Origin: Thoreauomyces humboldtii
Lineage: Eukaryota > Chytridiomycota > Chytridiomycetes > Spizellomycetales > Powellomycetaceae
Assembly (NCBI GenBank): GCA_027596035.1
Contig: JADGJA010000366.1
Coordinates: 1-21,389, forward strand
DNA length: 21,389 nucleotides
Direction: 5' to 3'
Both the position numbers and the translations under genes were made by a program. Under the pieces are notes generated by a model, which was not told the DNA's origin, searched no databases, and was given only the letters and a program-made list of their open reading frames with translations. Below are positions 9,226 through 19,300 of this stretch, piece by piece (the first letter of the stretch is position 1; each line of letters starts with the position of its first letter).

Positions 9226-10343
9226 ATGTTCTGGACAATTCCGCCACCGGCAATCACGCTCGCCGCTCGACTGGCCTACCGCTTTACCGTCCCTGCGTCC
9301 TGTGGCAGATCCACGCGGGCTGCCTTCTCGTTTCTGTCACGAAGAACGCTTCAAACGTCATCGCCATCTGCGAAGGATGAAAAGTCTGTCGCAAGTCAAT
9401 TATCTGATTGCGAGGGGCTTCCTCGAACTTGGAGAAGATGGACGGCCAAGGAAGACGCCCTACTCCACGAACTGCGTGATGCTCGTGGTTTGCGCTTTGC
9501 GGAAATCAATTTGCTCATGCAACGGACGACTGCCAGAAATAGATACATCTTGTTACAACAAAAAGCTGAATTTCCTGCGGATGGGCCCCTCACGGCACAG
9601 GAAGTGCAACGGCTACTGTCTGCAGTCCAAAACACCCCGCGAACCGCCGCTGGAAGGGTTCGGTGGACCCTCATCAGCTAAACTGTGGGAAGGCCACCGG
9701 ACATTTGCCGCGGCAAATATGAACGTTGACTGCGGATCGACGTGGACGATTCACCCCGGTGGAGGACGCGCTCATCGCGCAGGAACTTGGTGAGGGAGGC
9801 AGAGGCAACCTGCAAGCTATCGCCAAGCGGATGAAAAGGCCTGCCAGTCGAATCTTTCGACGCTTCCCTGGCACACTGTCTTCTCAGCTTGTCAGAGGTC
9901 CATTCAGTCCCCAAGAAGATGCGACTATCAGGAGCCTCCATGAACTTCACATGAAAGAACATGGACAGGTGCATTGGAACCTCGTGGGCCGTGCTCTCCG
10001 TCGATCTGCGGGTGTCGTATACATGAGGTGGCGAAACTACCTATATCCACACCTGAAGAAAGGTCCCTGGACGCCTGAGGAGGATGCGAAAATCCTCGCC
10101 AACCCCACGAATGAGTGGGTCTTGCTCGGCAAGGATCTTCTTCGAGGGCCACAGCATGTTTCGAGTAGATGCAAAGCTCTGAAGAAAAAGGAGTCGTCAG
10201 TAGAAAGGTATGGAACCCGCTTTGCCGAAGACCTTGCTCTTGCGGGTTCACTGAAAGACCTTCCCTTCTCAGACTGTCAGCTTCTCGCTGAGCTCGCAAC
10301 CTTCCGGCCGGCCGTTACGATCTCTTCACATGCTGATCCTTGA
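9226..10343 (+). pseudogene. Myb/SANT multi-repeat protein with presequence-like N-terminus, broken by a stop and a frameshift
   Basis: The first frame (9226-9681, 151 residues) starts with an Arg/Ser/Ala-rich, acid-free leader ending RRTLQTSSPSAKDE, like a mitochondrial presequence. It continues into a Myb/SANT-like repeat (TWRRWTAKEDALL...TTARNRYILL) and most of a second. A TAA at 9679-9681 then interrupts. The same frame goes on with VGRPPDICRGKYER, the typical end of a Myb repeat, and reaches TGA at 9727. The rest lies in another frame (from 9723 to TGA 10341-10343) with three more repeats: GRFTPVEDALI, GPFSPQEDATI...VYMRWRNYL and GPWTPEEDAKI. Frame change is confined to 9723-9728. The product would have about five Myb repeats. 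An intron from about 9662 to 9768 could bypass both lesions but would remove conserved repeat sequence. The gene may be a young pseudogene, or this short patch of the assembly is wrong. Confidence 0.7.
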
Positions 10344-11053
10344 CAGGAGATGCGTTTGCGTTCGCCCGGCCGCGATTCATATCCGAGTCAGCCAACGAGC
10401 ATGAGGAAGAGCGAGTGATTGATTGATAAATCGCGATGTACTGCATGAAAACTTTTGGCTACCCAGCATTCTTAAGACACTTGACCTCTCGGGAATTACA
10501 TGCCTCACCTGTCCATCCTGTCTCGCCAAAAATAATCCCAGTTCCCTTCATGCTTCGTCCACCTGTCGCTCCCAGTTCAACTTTTCTTCAGCCAGTTACC
10601 GCATGTGGTATTCGCGGCCACATCTACAAGCTGAGGGGCGGGTTGCTCAAGGGGCTAAAGACATTGTCGAAGTCAGCTTGCAAATGGAGCTGTGGTTTTT
10701 TTCCTGTCCCGCAGTGCGGGGGAGTGCGTCGCTCTTTAAACCAGCGGATTGCATCCTTCGATGATAACATTGCCGCATTTTTGGTGTTTCACGCGAGCGT
10801 AGTTTGCGAAACCTAATGGGATCCAGCGTCAGGCTTCGCTGCGTGCGCCGTAACGCGATGCATTAATCTAAGCATAAAGAGATATGGTTACTTCAAAACA
10901 TACTCACATCCCACTGGCAGAGCTTTCACAACAGAAGGGCTATGGCGCGCGAGTCGAGAGGGTGTAGGGACAGAGACGAAGCGGGAGATGGGTTTAAGAA
11001 AACTTCAGAGAAGAAGAGCGCAGCCGCTTTCGGGTTGCGCAGTCGCTCCCAGA

Positions 11054-11060
11054 TATAAAA
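11054..11060 (+). promoter_or_regulatory. TATA-box-like sequence without an obvious gene
   Basis: A perfect TATAAAA stands in GC-rich DNA. No supported plus-strand gene follows. It could serve an unannotated non-coding RNA antisense to the F-box gene, or be chance. Confidence 0.2.
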
Positions 11061-11090
11061 GACTGCGCCACACTTTCAAAAGGTGTCGAA

Positions 11091-11150
11091 CGGTCGCAAG
11101 GTGCTCGCAAGATGCCCAACAGCTCGCAAGACGGTCGCAAGATGCCCAAC
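11091..11150 (+). repeat. TCGCAAG direct-repeat cluster
   Basis: Four copies of TCGCAAG start at 11094, 11105, 11124 and 11135, spaced 11, 19 and 11 bases apart. This makes a 30-base higher-order unit. TCGCAAGATGCCCAAC is present twice, at 11105-11120 and 11135-11150. Confidence 0.8.
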
Positions 11151-11497
11151 TGAAGCCGACTCCGAGAGTACCGGTACAGAGGGGCCGGAGGGAGAGGGTG
11201 GGGAAGGGACGAGACTACAGGCTTGAAGATACCGTAAGGTGTTGTTGTTGCACGCTTGCTGTTGTCCCAGGGACCGCAGAAAACCTCTGGCGACCAGATG
11301 ATCATGAGCTACACAGTAAAGATCTCCGTTTTGGCGGCGGGGGTCATTCACGAACCGCCATGGTCAGACTTGGTTACATTCACACTCTGATTGGCGAACT
11401 CGGTAAAGAAACGTTTGTGCACAGGGGAAACCGAAGCATTCTAATTCTGACCCGGTTGCAGGCAAACAACCCCAACGCCTTCGCATCACCACATCGT

Positions 11498-12334
11498 CTA
11501 CTCCATCTCCTGCATGCAGACAATCATCCTCGAAGCCTCCCTCGCAACCAACCGCGACGGGATGATAGAACTCGTCTTGACAGAGGAACACCTCCGGACC
11601 GTCAGACTCGTCAACCCCGTCGCCTTCTTGACCAGGTAGACGAGCGTCTCGTCCGTGACGTCGTGGAGATGCTCGAACGTCACGGTCGCGAGGCGGGGAC
11701 TGTGGTCGACAAAGTTACGGATCGTGGCGTTGACGTCTGACCGGCCGTCGCGGGTGGTTGCGGGTGCGGCGGGGTGCGGGTACGGTGTGGGTAATGTGGA
11801 TGTTGGTGGTGTCTGCCATCCATATATCGCAAGATTCCTCAACTCGGGACACTCCCTCGCCACCCGATCGTACAGTCCCTCCTCCGCATCCCCTGGCGCA
11901 AGATAGATATGCAGGGTCCTCAACCCCCGACACCTCCCAGCGAGTCGCTCCACCGTCTCCGCCCTCGGTTCCGCGAGTCGGAGGCTGTGGAACACGACGT
12001 TCGGACAGGATGCCAGGATCCCGCTCAACCACGCGTCGCGCAGTATGAAGACGTCGGATGGGATGAAGCGGACGTGGACGCCGAGGGATGTGTTGATTGT
12101 TGCGACGGTGTGGAGGAAGTGGGTGCGTGTGGTTCCGTACGTGAGGTTTGGACGGCGGTACAGGGTTGAAGTGAGGGTCGTGTGGAGACGTCGACAGGAG
12201 AGGGAGAGACAGTGGATGGACCTTTGCGCTTCGTGGCTGGGGTGGCCGCCGTCCTGGCCGGTGGGAAAGGATGTGGCGATCTTGATGAGGAGTTCGTTGG
12301 GAAGGTCGAGGAGAGCGATGTATGGAACTGTCAT
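11498..12334 (-). CDS. F-box / leucine-rich-repeat protein
   Basis: F-box proteins are the substrate adaptors of SCF ubiquitin ligases; the LRRs would bind the substrate. The chosen start, ATG at 12334 in the context GCCACCATG, gives 278 residues beginning MTVPYIALLDLPNELLIKIA, a standard F-box opening. The F-box covers about residues 4-55 (...CLSLSCRRLHTTLTSTLYRR). Irregular LRRs follow, with motifs such as LRTLHIYLA, LRNLAIYGW and LATVTFEHLHDVTDETLVYL. The last LRR-like segment (LTSLTVRRC) runs into a basic, non-repetitive tail, so the protein is short for the family. The frame is open up to 12568, but those upstream residues are not F-box-like. No intron is needed. The target is unknown. 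Confidence 0.8.
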   Translation of the reverse strand: MTVPYIALLDLPNELLIKIATSFPTGQDGGHPSHEAQRSIHCLSLSCRRLHTTLTSTLYRRPNLTYGTTRTHFLHTVATINTSLGVHVRFIPSDVFILRDAWLSGILASCPNVVFHSLRLAEPRAETVERLAGRCRGLRTLHIYLAPGDAEEGLYDRVARECPELRNLAIYGWQTPPTSTLPTPYPHPAAPATTRDGRSDVNATIRNFVDHSPRLATVTFEHLHDVTDETLVYLVKKATGLTSLTVRRCSSVKTSSIIPSRLVAREASRMIVCMQEME

Positions 12335-13640
12335 GGTGGCGACCGTCGATGTGAAAAGGAACCTGCGATTGCTTCGTTGAGGGGATCCATGCTCGCCGTG
12401 TGCCCTTTTGAATCTGCGGTTGCAGCGGTTGCACGTAGAGAGATTGGATCTGGCGGGTCCGTAATCTTTCTGGCTGAGATGTCGGAAACTCCTTTTCCAG
12501 TCCTTCGACCGGAGGACGACATGGAACGAACTGCTCCCCTCCCGCGCAGGTCTCACATGGTGCTCCAAGCCCTTACTCTGCTCCCCCTTCGTCGTTCCTT
12601 GTCGTCCTGTCCGACCACCACCGACCGAGCAAGACCCCGCCGCAGTTTACTGAGGTGAGTGAGGCTGAGTCCTCCGCTCGGCTGCCCGGTGGAAGGAAGC
12701 TATCGAAAACCTGAGGAGCGGTGACGAAGCTGATAAGGATCCTTCGCCGCAGGGCAAGGGCCCAGATGCATGGTGCGGGACACCCCCTGTCTCCCCATCT
12801 CACGATCTTCCCCACGTTCTGCAAAGTATATCTTCTCACATGTCAGCCGAACGACCGAAAGCACCGCCCACACTGATTACGAAGGCAATCAACAACGAAG
12901 ACTTCATGCAGACATTTTTTTATTCAGAAACAAAGACGATACGAAAGAGACAAAGAAGCGGAGAAGCGAGAGAGAAGAAAGAGAGACGAAAAGGGAGACG
13001 CGGAACGGGACACAAAGAGAAGCAAGAAAAAGGTTCCTAATCCTTCCCGACCACGAACACCCAAGCCTGACACCCCACCCACGTTGAATCGGGGACAGCG
13101 GTGGGATGGGGGGATGGAATGGGGGATGGCGACTGAGCGGCGCAAAGGGGGGAAGGATGAAAGGGACGGGAACCAGAAGAGAAGAAAAGGGGGGTGTCTG
13201 GTGCGTTAGTCGAAGCTCGAGCGAACGCCGGTCCGGAAGGGTTGGACCGACTGATGTCCCTTGGTAGGGATTTACAGCTTGCTTTTCGAGTTGTGCAGGG
13301 AAGACGATTGGTTTTCGTTCGAACCGCGAGAATACCGTAAAGAGGTGGACCGGGACGAAGGAAGAAGTGAGGTTTTTTTTTGTCCGGAAAGGACTACGTG
13401 AAAACCTTGATTTCGTTTGCCTCGACAAGACGAGCTCAAGGAAAACGCGAGGTCTTGAGACGGTGGGTCGAGGAGACGACTACCGAGAAAAGAAAGGGTT
13501 GGTTTTTTTTTCCAGCGGCTTGACGACAAGGGGAAATTGATCCCGAGGTGTGTCGCACGCGAAGGTGGTCGGTGGGTTTTTGGTTTTTGGTTCCACTTGG
13601 GGTCCAAGTAAGAAGGTTGAAAGAGTTGAAGAAAAGGTTT
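12335..13640. other. Intergenic stretch upstream of the F-box gene and downstream of the zinc-finger gene
   Basis: This holds the F-box promoter side and the 3' side of the zinc-finger gene. The part 12920-13060 is purine-rich (GAAAGAGA-type), and poly-T runs occur at 13372-13382 and 13502-13511. Several short frames exist on both strands, but none shows protein-like composition or known motifs. Confidence 0.45.
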
Positions 13641-14633
13641 TTACGATGCAGCCGCGGCGATGTCGACGATGCATCCCGTCTGCTTCACGTGCCGCTTGAG
13701 TGCGTCCACGCGAGAGTACCTTTTCCCGCACGAGCAAGCTCGTTCGGTCTCCCCGGTGTGTGTCTGTTCATGACGTGCTAGATCGTTCTGCTTGAAGAAG
13801 GACTTTTCGCAAGCGTGGCACGAGAAGGGACGGGGTCGTTCGGGGTCGTGGAGGGGAAGATGCGATTTTAGGTTGAAGTGACGCGTGAACTCTTTTCCAC
13901 AGTCCTTGTGAGGGCAGGTGTAGATCTGGGTTTTCCGTCGAGGTTTGGTCGAGGAAGTGTCCTTGATCGAGCGACGGGCGGGTCTGCTGACTCGGACGAT
14001 GGGTTTGGCGGGTGCGGGTGCGACTTCCGAGGGAGAGATCGTGGTCGGGTTGGATGCGGCCTGGAGGAGAGCGGCGAGCTGCACGTAGCTGAGCGTAACG
14101 GTGGAGTCGGCGACGGGTTCGTGCTTGGGAAGCACTGGGAAGAGGGCCGACTGAGGAACGTCTGGGTAGAGAGCGTCGGTGTTTTGGTACAAGGGGAGAT
14201 CTCCGAAGAGGGACTCGTAAGATGTGTGTTCGGTCTGATCAAAGTGCTCGATGGGAGCAGCGAGGGTGTCGGGTGTGCTGGCGGTGCAGTCGTAGAGATC
14301 GGCAAAGAGCGAGTCAAAGTCGGGATACGGTTGGGCAATGTCAGGGCTGGTAGAGAAGTTGTCGAGGACGGATTCAGCAGGAGTCGGGTAAGCGATGTCG
14401 TTTGTGTATTCAAAGTCGAACAAATCAGCGGTGTTGTCAGTGTTGGTGTCAGGAGCGGAGGTGGTCTTCAGATGCAGAGGATCGATGTCTGGGGCTGGGG
14501 TGTCTGGGTAAGAGTAGAGGAAGCCATCGTGGGTTGCAGGAGAGTCAAAGTAAAGTGGGGTAGCCGGAGAGGGGTGTGCGTCGAGCAGGTCAGCGAAGGT
14601 AGTAGAGTCAAAGTCGTAAAGGGAGAATGTCAT
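13641..14633 (-). CDS. C2H2 zinc-finger transcription factor, Swi5/Ace2-like
   Basis: A single-exon frame of 330 residues (ATG 14633) encodes a probable nuclear DNA-binding regulator. Residues 1-170 are acidic and rich in Asp, Pro, Tyr and Phe (LFDFEYTNDIAYPTP, LYDFDSTTFADLL), like an activation domain. A basic stretch KPRRK at 230-234 may be the nuclear import signal. Three fingers follow. Finger 1 has C240, C245, H258 and H262 (FTRHFNLKSHLPLH). Finger 2 has C272, C275, H288 and H292 (FFKQNDLARHEQTH). Finger 3 has C300, C302, H315 and C321, a C-x1-C-x12-H-x5-C pattern. That third-finger pattern matches yeast Swi5/Ace2, whose third finger begins CPCGKKF. Fingers 1-2 also resemble Crz1. Which regulon it controls cannot be told. 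Confidence 0.9.
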   Translation of the reverse strand: MTFSLYDFDSTTFADLLDAHPSPATPLYFDSPATHDGFLYSYPDTPAPDIDPLHLKTTSAPDTNTDNTADLFDFEYTNDIAYPTPAESVLDNFSTSPDIAQPYPDFDSLFADLYDCTASTPDTLAAPIEHFDQTEHTSYESLFGDLPLYQNTDALYPDVPQSALFPVLPKHEPVADSTVTLSYVQLAALLQAASNPTTISPSEVAPAPAKPIVRVSRPARRSIKDTSSTKPRRKTQIYTCPHKDCGKEFTRHFNLKSHLPLHDPERPRPFSCHACEKSFFKQNDLARHEQTHTGETERACSCGKRYSRVDALKRHVKQTGCIVDIAAAAS

Positions 14634-16212
14634 GAAACTGTTGGGCGGTGGTAAGGTGGACAGGCGGGTCGTTAAAAGACGTGGAAGACAGGGCCGATGG
14701 GGCGAAATGGCGAGGCGGAAGGTGGTGGTCGAGACGGTGAGCAGACGGTTGGGGACGCGGGGACTGCTGGGTGCGACTCTTGTGGACGACGGGCGCTGTG
14801 ATCAAAGCGTTGCCGGCGTGGGATAAGAGGGTGCGGTTCGGGAACGATGGAGACGAAATGGGAGGGGGCGACCGGCGAGCGTCCCTGTTCATATGGGGGG
14901 GGAAGTCTTCTCCCAGCCTTGCAAGATGCGTGCCGCCCGCCGAGAAGGGAACACCTTTTCGATGGCCCCCTCTCACTCCCCGCTTTTTTTTTTTTCTGTA
15001 GGAGAGTGTGGGCAAGTCAGATCCAGAGACACGGAGCGTACGCTGATTGGCTGGCTAAGAGTCACACGAAGAAAGGGTTTCTTTGGTAACCTCCGGTAAA
15101 AGTGCCCCCCCACGAAGTCGACGTGATCCCCCCCGGTATTCGGAGGTTTGACTCGGAGACCCAGGGGGGGCTGATGACAAACGTGGGAACCCGCTCGTCA
15201 CAGTTGCTCAGCCATCTCAACGCATTCAGGGGCCTCAGGGCAGCGGCCCAACAGAAGCCAAGGACATGCCCAGGCGTCGCCCAGCAAAGCTCACTTGGCA
15301 TACACAGTACAAACCCTTTATGAGGTGACAGTTTGCAGGATCAATGGTTGATCGTCCTCTTGTCCGTGGACACCGTCCAAACGTTCAGAGGAAAAACAAA
15401 ACCGTCATGCTCGATGCACTCTCCGGGCGCGCGTTCGAGCTCGCCTGTCGGTTTGGACTTGATCGGTGGACCGACGGGGGGCACGGGAGCAAGACGGAAG
15501 ACGTATGGCATGATGGCGGAGGGAACCACCGACAGACTCGCTGACATGTCGGTTGTAAAGGTGCAAGGGTGGAGCGTCTCGACAGCCTTCAGGGACCTGC
15601 ATGAACGAGATTCGCGACCGAGCAGGTCCATCCAAAACGTTTCCCCATCTTTTGTTGACCGATGCCGGGCGGATATCTCATCCTTCTTCACTCCATGTGG
15701 TGGGCTGCGGAACTTTTCGTGATGGTCACGTTCGACGTTTCGGAATCATGCCTCGGACATGGCCTTCACGGTGCTTGCATTGTTGCTCAAGTACTTTAAT
15801 AAATGTCCCTCCATCGGGATGACGACATCAATACGTCCTTCTGAAGGATATCAGCAACCAGACGAATCGTGACCGTCCGTTCGTCTTGGGGTGGCATTGC
15901 ACCTTCCAACCGAAAGCGCGCTCGATCCGACGGCCAACTTGCATTTCAGCGTGCAACGGTCAGAATTAGGGTTTCGTGTCCGTGTGCTGACGTGATGGGG
16001 GGTACCGTGTCCTCTCCCTCTCCCTCGTCCTCTTCTCGCCTAACGACATTGACCTCCCCAACCCATCCCAAATCGCACGAACCTCTTCCCTTTACACACA
16101 GGGGGCTCGTCGTACGTAGGCCTCCTGTAGCTTCACGCAGGGTGTCCCATCATATCGCAACCCCTCTCCTTGTCATCGTCTCTTTTGTTAGAGTCACGCG
16201 TCCAACTCTGAC
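14634..16212. other. Divergent intergenic stretch between the zinc-finger gene and the cNMP/F-box gene
   Basis: Both flanking genes start from this 1.6-kb stretch, so it holds two promoters. A poly-T tract lies at 14985-14996 and a CCAAT box in reverse (ATTGG) at about 15045. A minus-strand frame at 15341-15691 (116 codons) has no recognisable motif. I see no supported gene. Confidence 0.4.
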
Positions 16213-16290
16213 ATGACGGCAAACCACCAACACCACCACCACCATCCACCACCGCCGCCCCTCACCTTCAACGAGTTCTCCTCACCGCAA

Positions 16291-16327
<37 letters not shown>

Positions 16328-19300
16328 ACAGATCCATCAATAAACAGGATGGCAGGCAATCACCCAGTAAGTTCCGTTTCCGCTGCGCTCTCACAATCAA
16401 TGCCAGTCAAAAAGCACAACTGATTTGGCGTCCATCGACAGGCTTGTCATCCTCGCCTCCTCTCCTCACGCCCTACGGCTCCGAAGCGTCCTTCTGCCTC
16501 CTCCCACGTCTGGACCAGCTCGCCGTCCTCCCTCCCGACCTCCAGCACATCCTCCGCAACCTGCCCTTCTTTGCCGCGTCCGGAGGGAACGTGGTCCAGG
16601 ACCTGGACGAGTTCCTGGCCGACATCTCCATGGTCATGCACATCAGGCACTACTCGCCAGGGGACGTCGTCATCCAGGAGGGAGAGAGGGCGAGGGCCAT
16701 GTTCTTCCTGATAAAGGGTATGTGGGGTGAAAAACTGGACCGGAGAGAGAGAGAGACCAGAGAGAGAGAGAGAGAGAGCAGGCGGAGGTGGAAGAGAGAC
16801 ACGCGGGGACGGACATGTTGCGCGTGCACAAGAGGCCCTGCGAAACAAAGCAAGAGCCGCGCGAAGAGCCGCGCGAAGCGCGGTAGAAGAGACCTTTCTT
16901 GCCAAGCGTAGGTTGCCAAGCGAAACCAAGAGCCGCGCGAAGCGCGGCGGGACACACCGGTCTTGCAAGTCCAAAGGGCTTTGCGAAACAAAGCAAGAGT
17001 CGCGCGAAGCGCGACGGTAGAGACCCTTCGTGCGTCTGCAGTTTGCGAAGCGAAGTGAGAGCCGCGCGAAGCGCGGCAGTAGAGACGGTTCCTGATGGCG
17101 CATTTTGCGACGCGAAGAAAGAGCCGAGCGAAGCGCGGCAGTAGAAAACGGTTCCTGATGGCGCATTTTGCGAAGCAAAGAAAGAGCCGCGCGAAGCGCG
17201 GCATAAACAGGGCCTCCTTGAACGTGCCTGAATGCTTACCTTTTCGCTGCTCTTCCCATCCATCTCTCATCCATCAGGGATCGTCAAGGTCATCAGCGAC
17301 GATGGCGAGATCAACTTTGCGGAACTCCGTCCGGGAAGCTACTTCGGCGAGATCGGTATCCTGTTCAGCGTCAAGCGGACGGCCACCGTCACGGCGAGAT
17401 GCAAGTGCACCCTCGCAGTCCTCACGTCCGAAGACCTCAACTCCAAGCTGTCCCGGTATCCCCAGATCTCGGACATCCTCCGGGCGCGGGCCAACGAGCG
17501 CTTCGAGCAGCTCAAGAAGGAGATGGAACGCGTCGGACGACGGCTCGAGATGGCACCAGAGAAGTCGCTCCTGGAAAAGGTAAGGAAGAAAACGGGCCGA
17601 TTTCGTCAACGAGGGATCGGCAACGACTTACACCTCCCTCCCTCAGGAGCCTACACATGGATCCCTCAAGGACCTCAGCGCCATGCGCCAGGCTTCGAGA
17701 CGTCTCTCGGAAGACGCCATCACCGCCGCCAGGAACGGGGGCGTAGCGCTGACGGATTCACAACAACCACAGACTCCGCCTGCCACCACCCCGAGCCAAG
17801 CTTGGGGCATGTCCGCGGAAGAGTTTACCACGTCTCCTCTCGGCATCATCGAGGATCTGGCCGCCCCACCACCGAGCAGCGGGGCCTCTCTTGGCACGTA
17901 CAACGAGTCTTCCGAGGACCTGGCTCCGCTTCCGAGCTCGCAGGCCGCATCCTTCGCGGCGCGGCACGGAGGCAGACGACGTGCGTCGGTGGCGGTCTGG
18001 TCCGACGACCGCCTCATGCAGTTTGCGCAGACGGCGACGGAAAAGGCGGAAGTGGCCACGCGGGAGAAACTCCCTCAGCACACTCCGAAACTTCCCTCCA
18101 ACCTCCAACGCGCCAACACGGACAGCCTTGTACATCCACCCCTCGTTCCCGCCGTCGCCTCCCCCGCAGAATCCCGTGGGTACGGTCTCCTGGGCCGAGA
18201 TCTCATGGTCCAGGTGTTCCGTCATCTCGACTTTCGGTCCCGAATGCGAGTACGAGCTGCTTCCATGCACATCCTTCGTCTCCTCCTCGACCCTCGCTGC
18301 AACCTCACCACGGAGGTGGACCTGAGTCCCTGGCACAAACGGATCGACGACCGCGTCATAGCCGACGTGGTATGCTTCTGCGGTCAGACGGTCCGAAACC
18401 TCAGTCTCCGCAACTGCTGGAACGTGACCGACAAGGGCCTCGCGGCCGTGGCCCACTACGCGGCCGAAGGACTGGAGACCCTCTGTCTCGCCTCGGTGTG
18501 GGACGTGACGGACGGCGGCATCGCCAGCATGGCGAGGATGTGCAGACAGCTCAGGAACCTCGACCTGAGCAACTGCAGGAAGCTGAGCGACGCGGGCGTC
18601 AGGAGCGTCCTCGACGCCTGCGACGACCTGGACGTCCTCAGCGTCAGCTACTGCAAGATCCTGTCGGACGGGTGTCTGAGGCATCCCAGGTGGAGGACGG
18701 TCAAGAGACTCAACCTGCAGAGGTGCACAGGCATCAGGGACGGTGGGTTCGGCGCATGGGCTAACCCCGCCGCCACGGGAGACTCGGGCATCTCGATGGG
18801 CGAGAGCAACGAGGACGGGTTGAGCGCCGTCACTGGCGTCGTCGATGGCCATGCAGAAAACGCGGCTGCAGCAACGTCGGACACAGGGGCCGAGGAAGAC
18901 GGACAGTGGCGACTGATGGACGTGGACGACGACCAGGAGGAGGAAGCAACCGACCCATCCCAGTCCACGGACGACCTCGAAATGCAGGAAGAGGAAGCCG
19001 CCTGGGGGAACCCCACGAAGATACCCGACACCACCATCACCACCGCCACCACGCAAAAGGGCGGGTTCCTCCTCCAAGAGCTCGTCCTCTCCGACTGCTC
19101 GTTCCTGACGGACGCCACTGTGTCGGCCGTGGCGGCCTCCTGCCACCGACTCGAGTACCTCTCCCTGTCCTTCTGCTGCGCTCTCACCGAGACGTTCGCC
19201 GAGCAGCTCGCCTCGGGATGTCCCGACCTCCGGGCCCTCGACATGAGCTTCTGCGGCACGGCCGTCACGGACGCCAACCTCCTGGTCCTGGCCCAGAGGC

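Larger units (their letters stand above)
10344..11497. other. Intergenic stretch between the Myb gene and the F-box gene
   Basis: The flanking genes converge. I see no convincing ORF: frames at 10423-10816 lack any recognisable composition. A TATAAAA at 11054-11060 and a TCGCAAG repeat cluster at 11091-11150 are the only structured elements. Confidence 0.45.

Noticed and set aside
10988..11740. A 250-codon plus-strand frame starting before the F-box 3' end
   Set aside because: Arg- and Pro-rich without motifs; its second half is antisense to the F-box/LRR gene.
15341..15691. A 116-codon minus-strand ORF
   Set aside because: No motif, no clear promoter and no similarity I recognise; chance frames of this size are expected in this DNA.
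15966..15974. A TTAGGG telomere-like hexamer
   Set aside because: Only a single copy; not a telomere or internal telomeric repeat.
16447..17270. Three overlapping long minus-strand frames and a plus-strand frame through intron 2
   Set aside because: They come from the stop-free palindromic repeat array and read as repeated RASRGS/AKRG phrases, with proper splice sites on either side.
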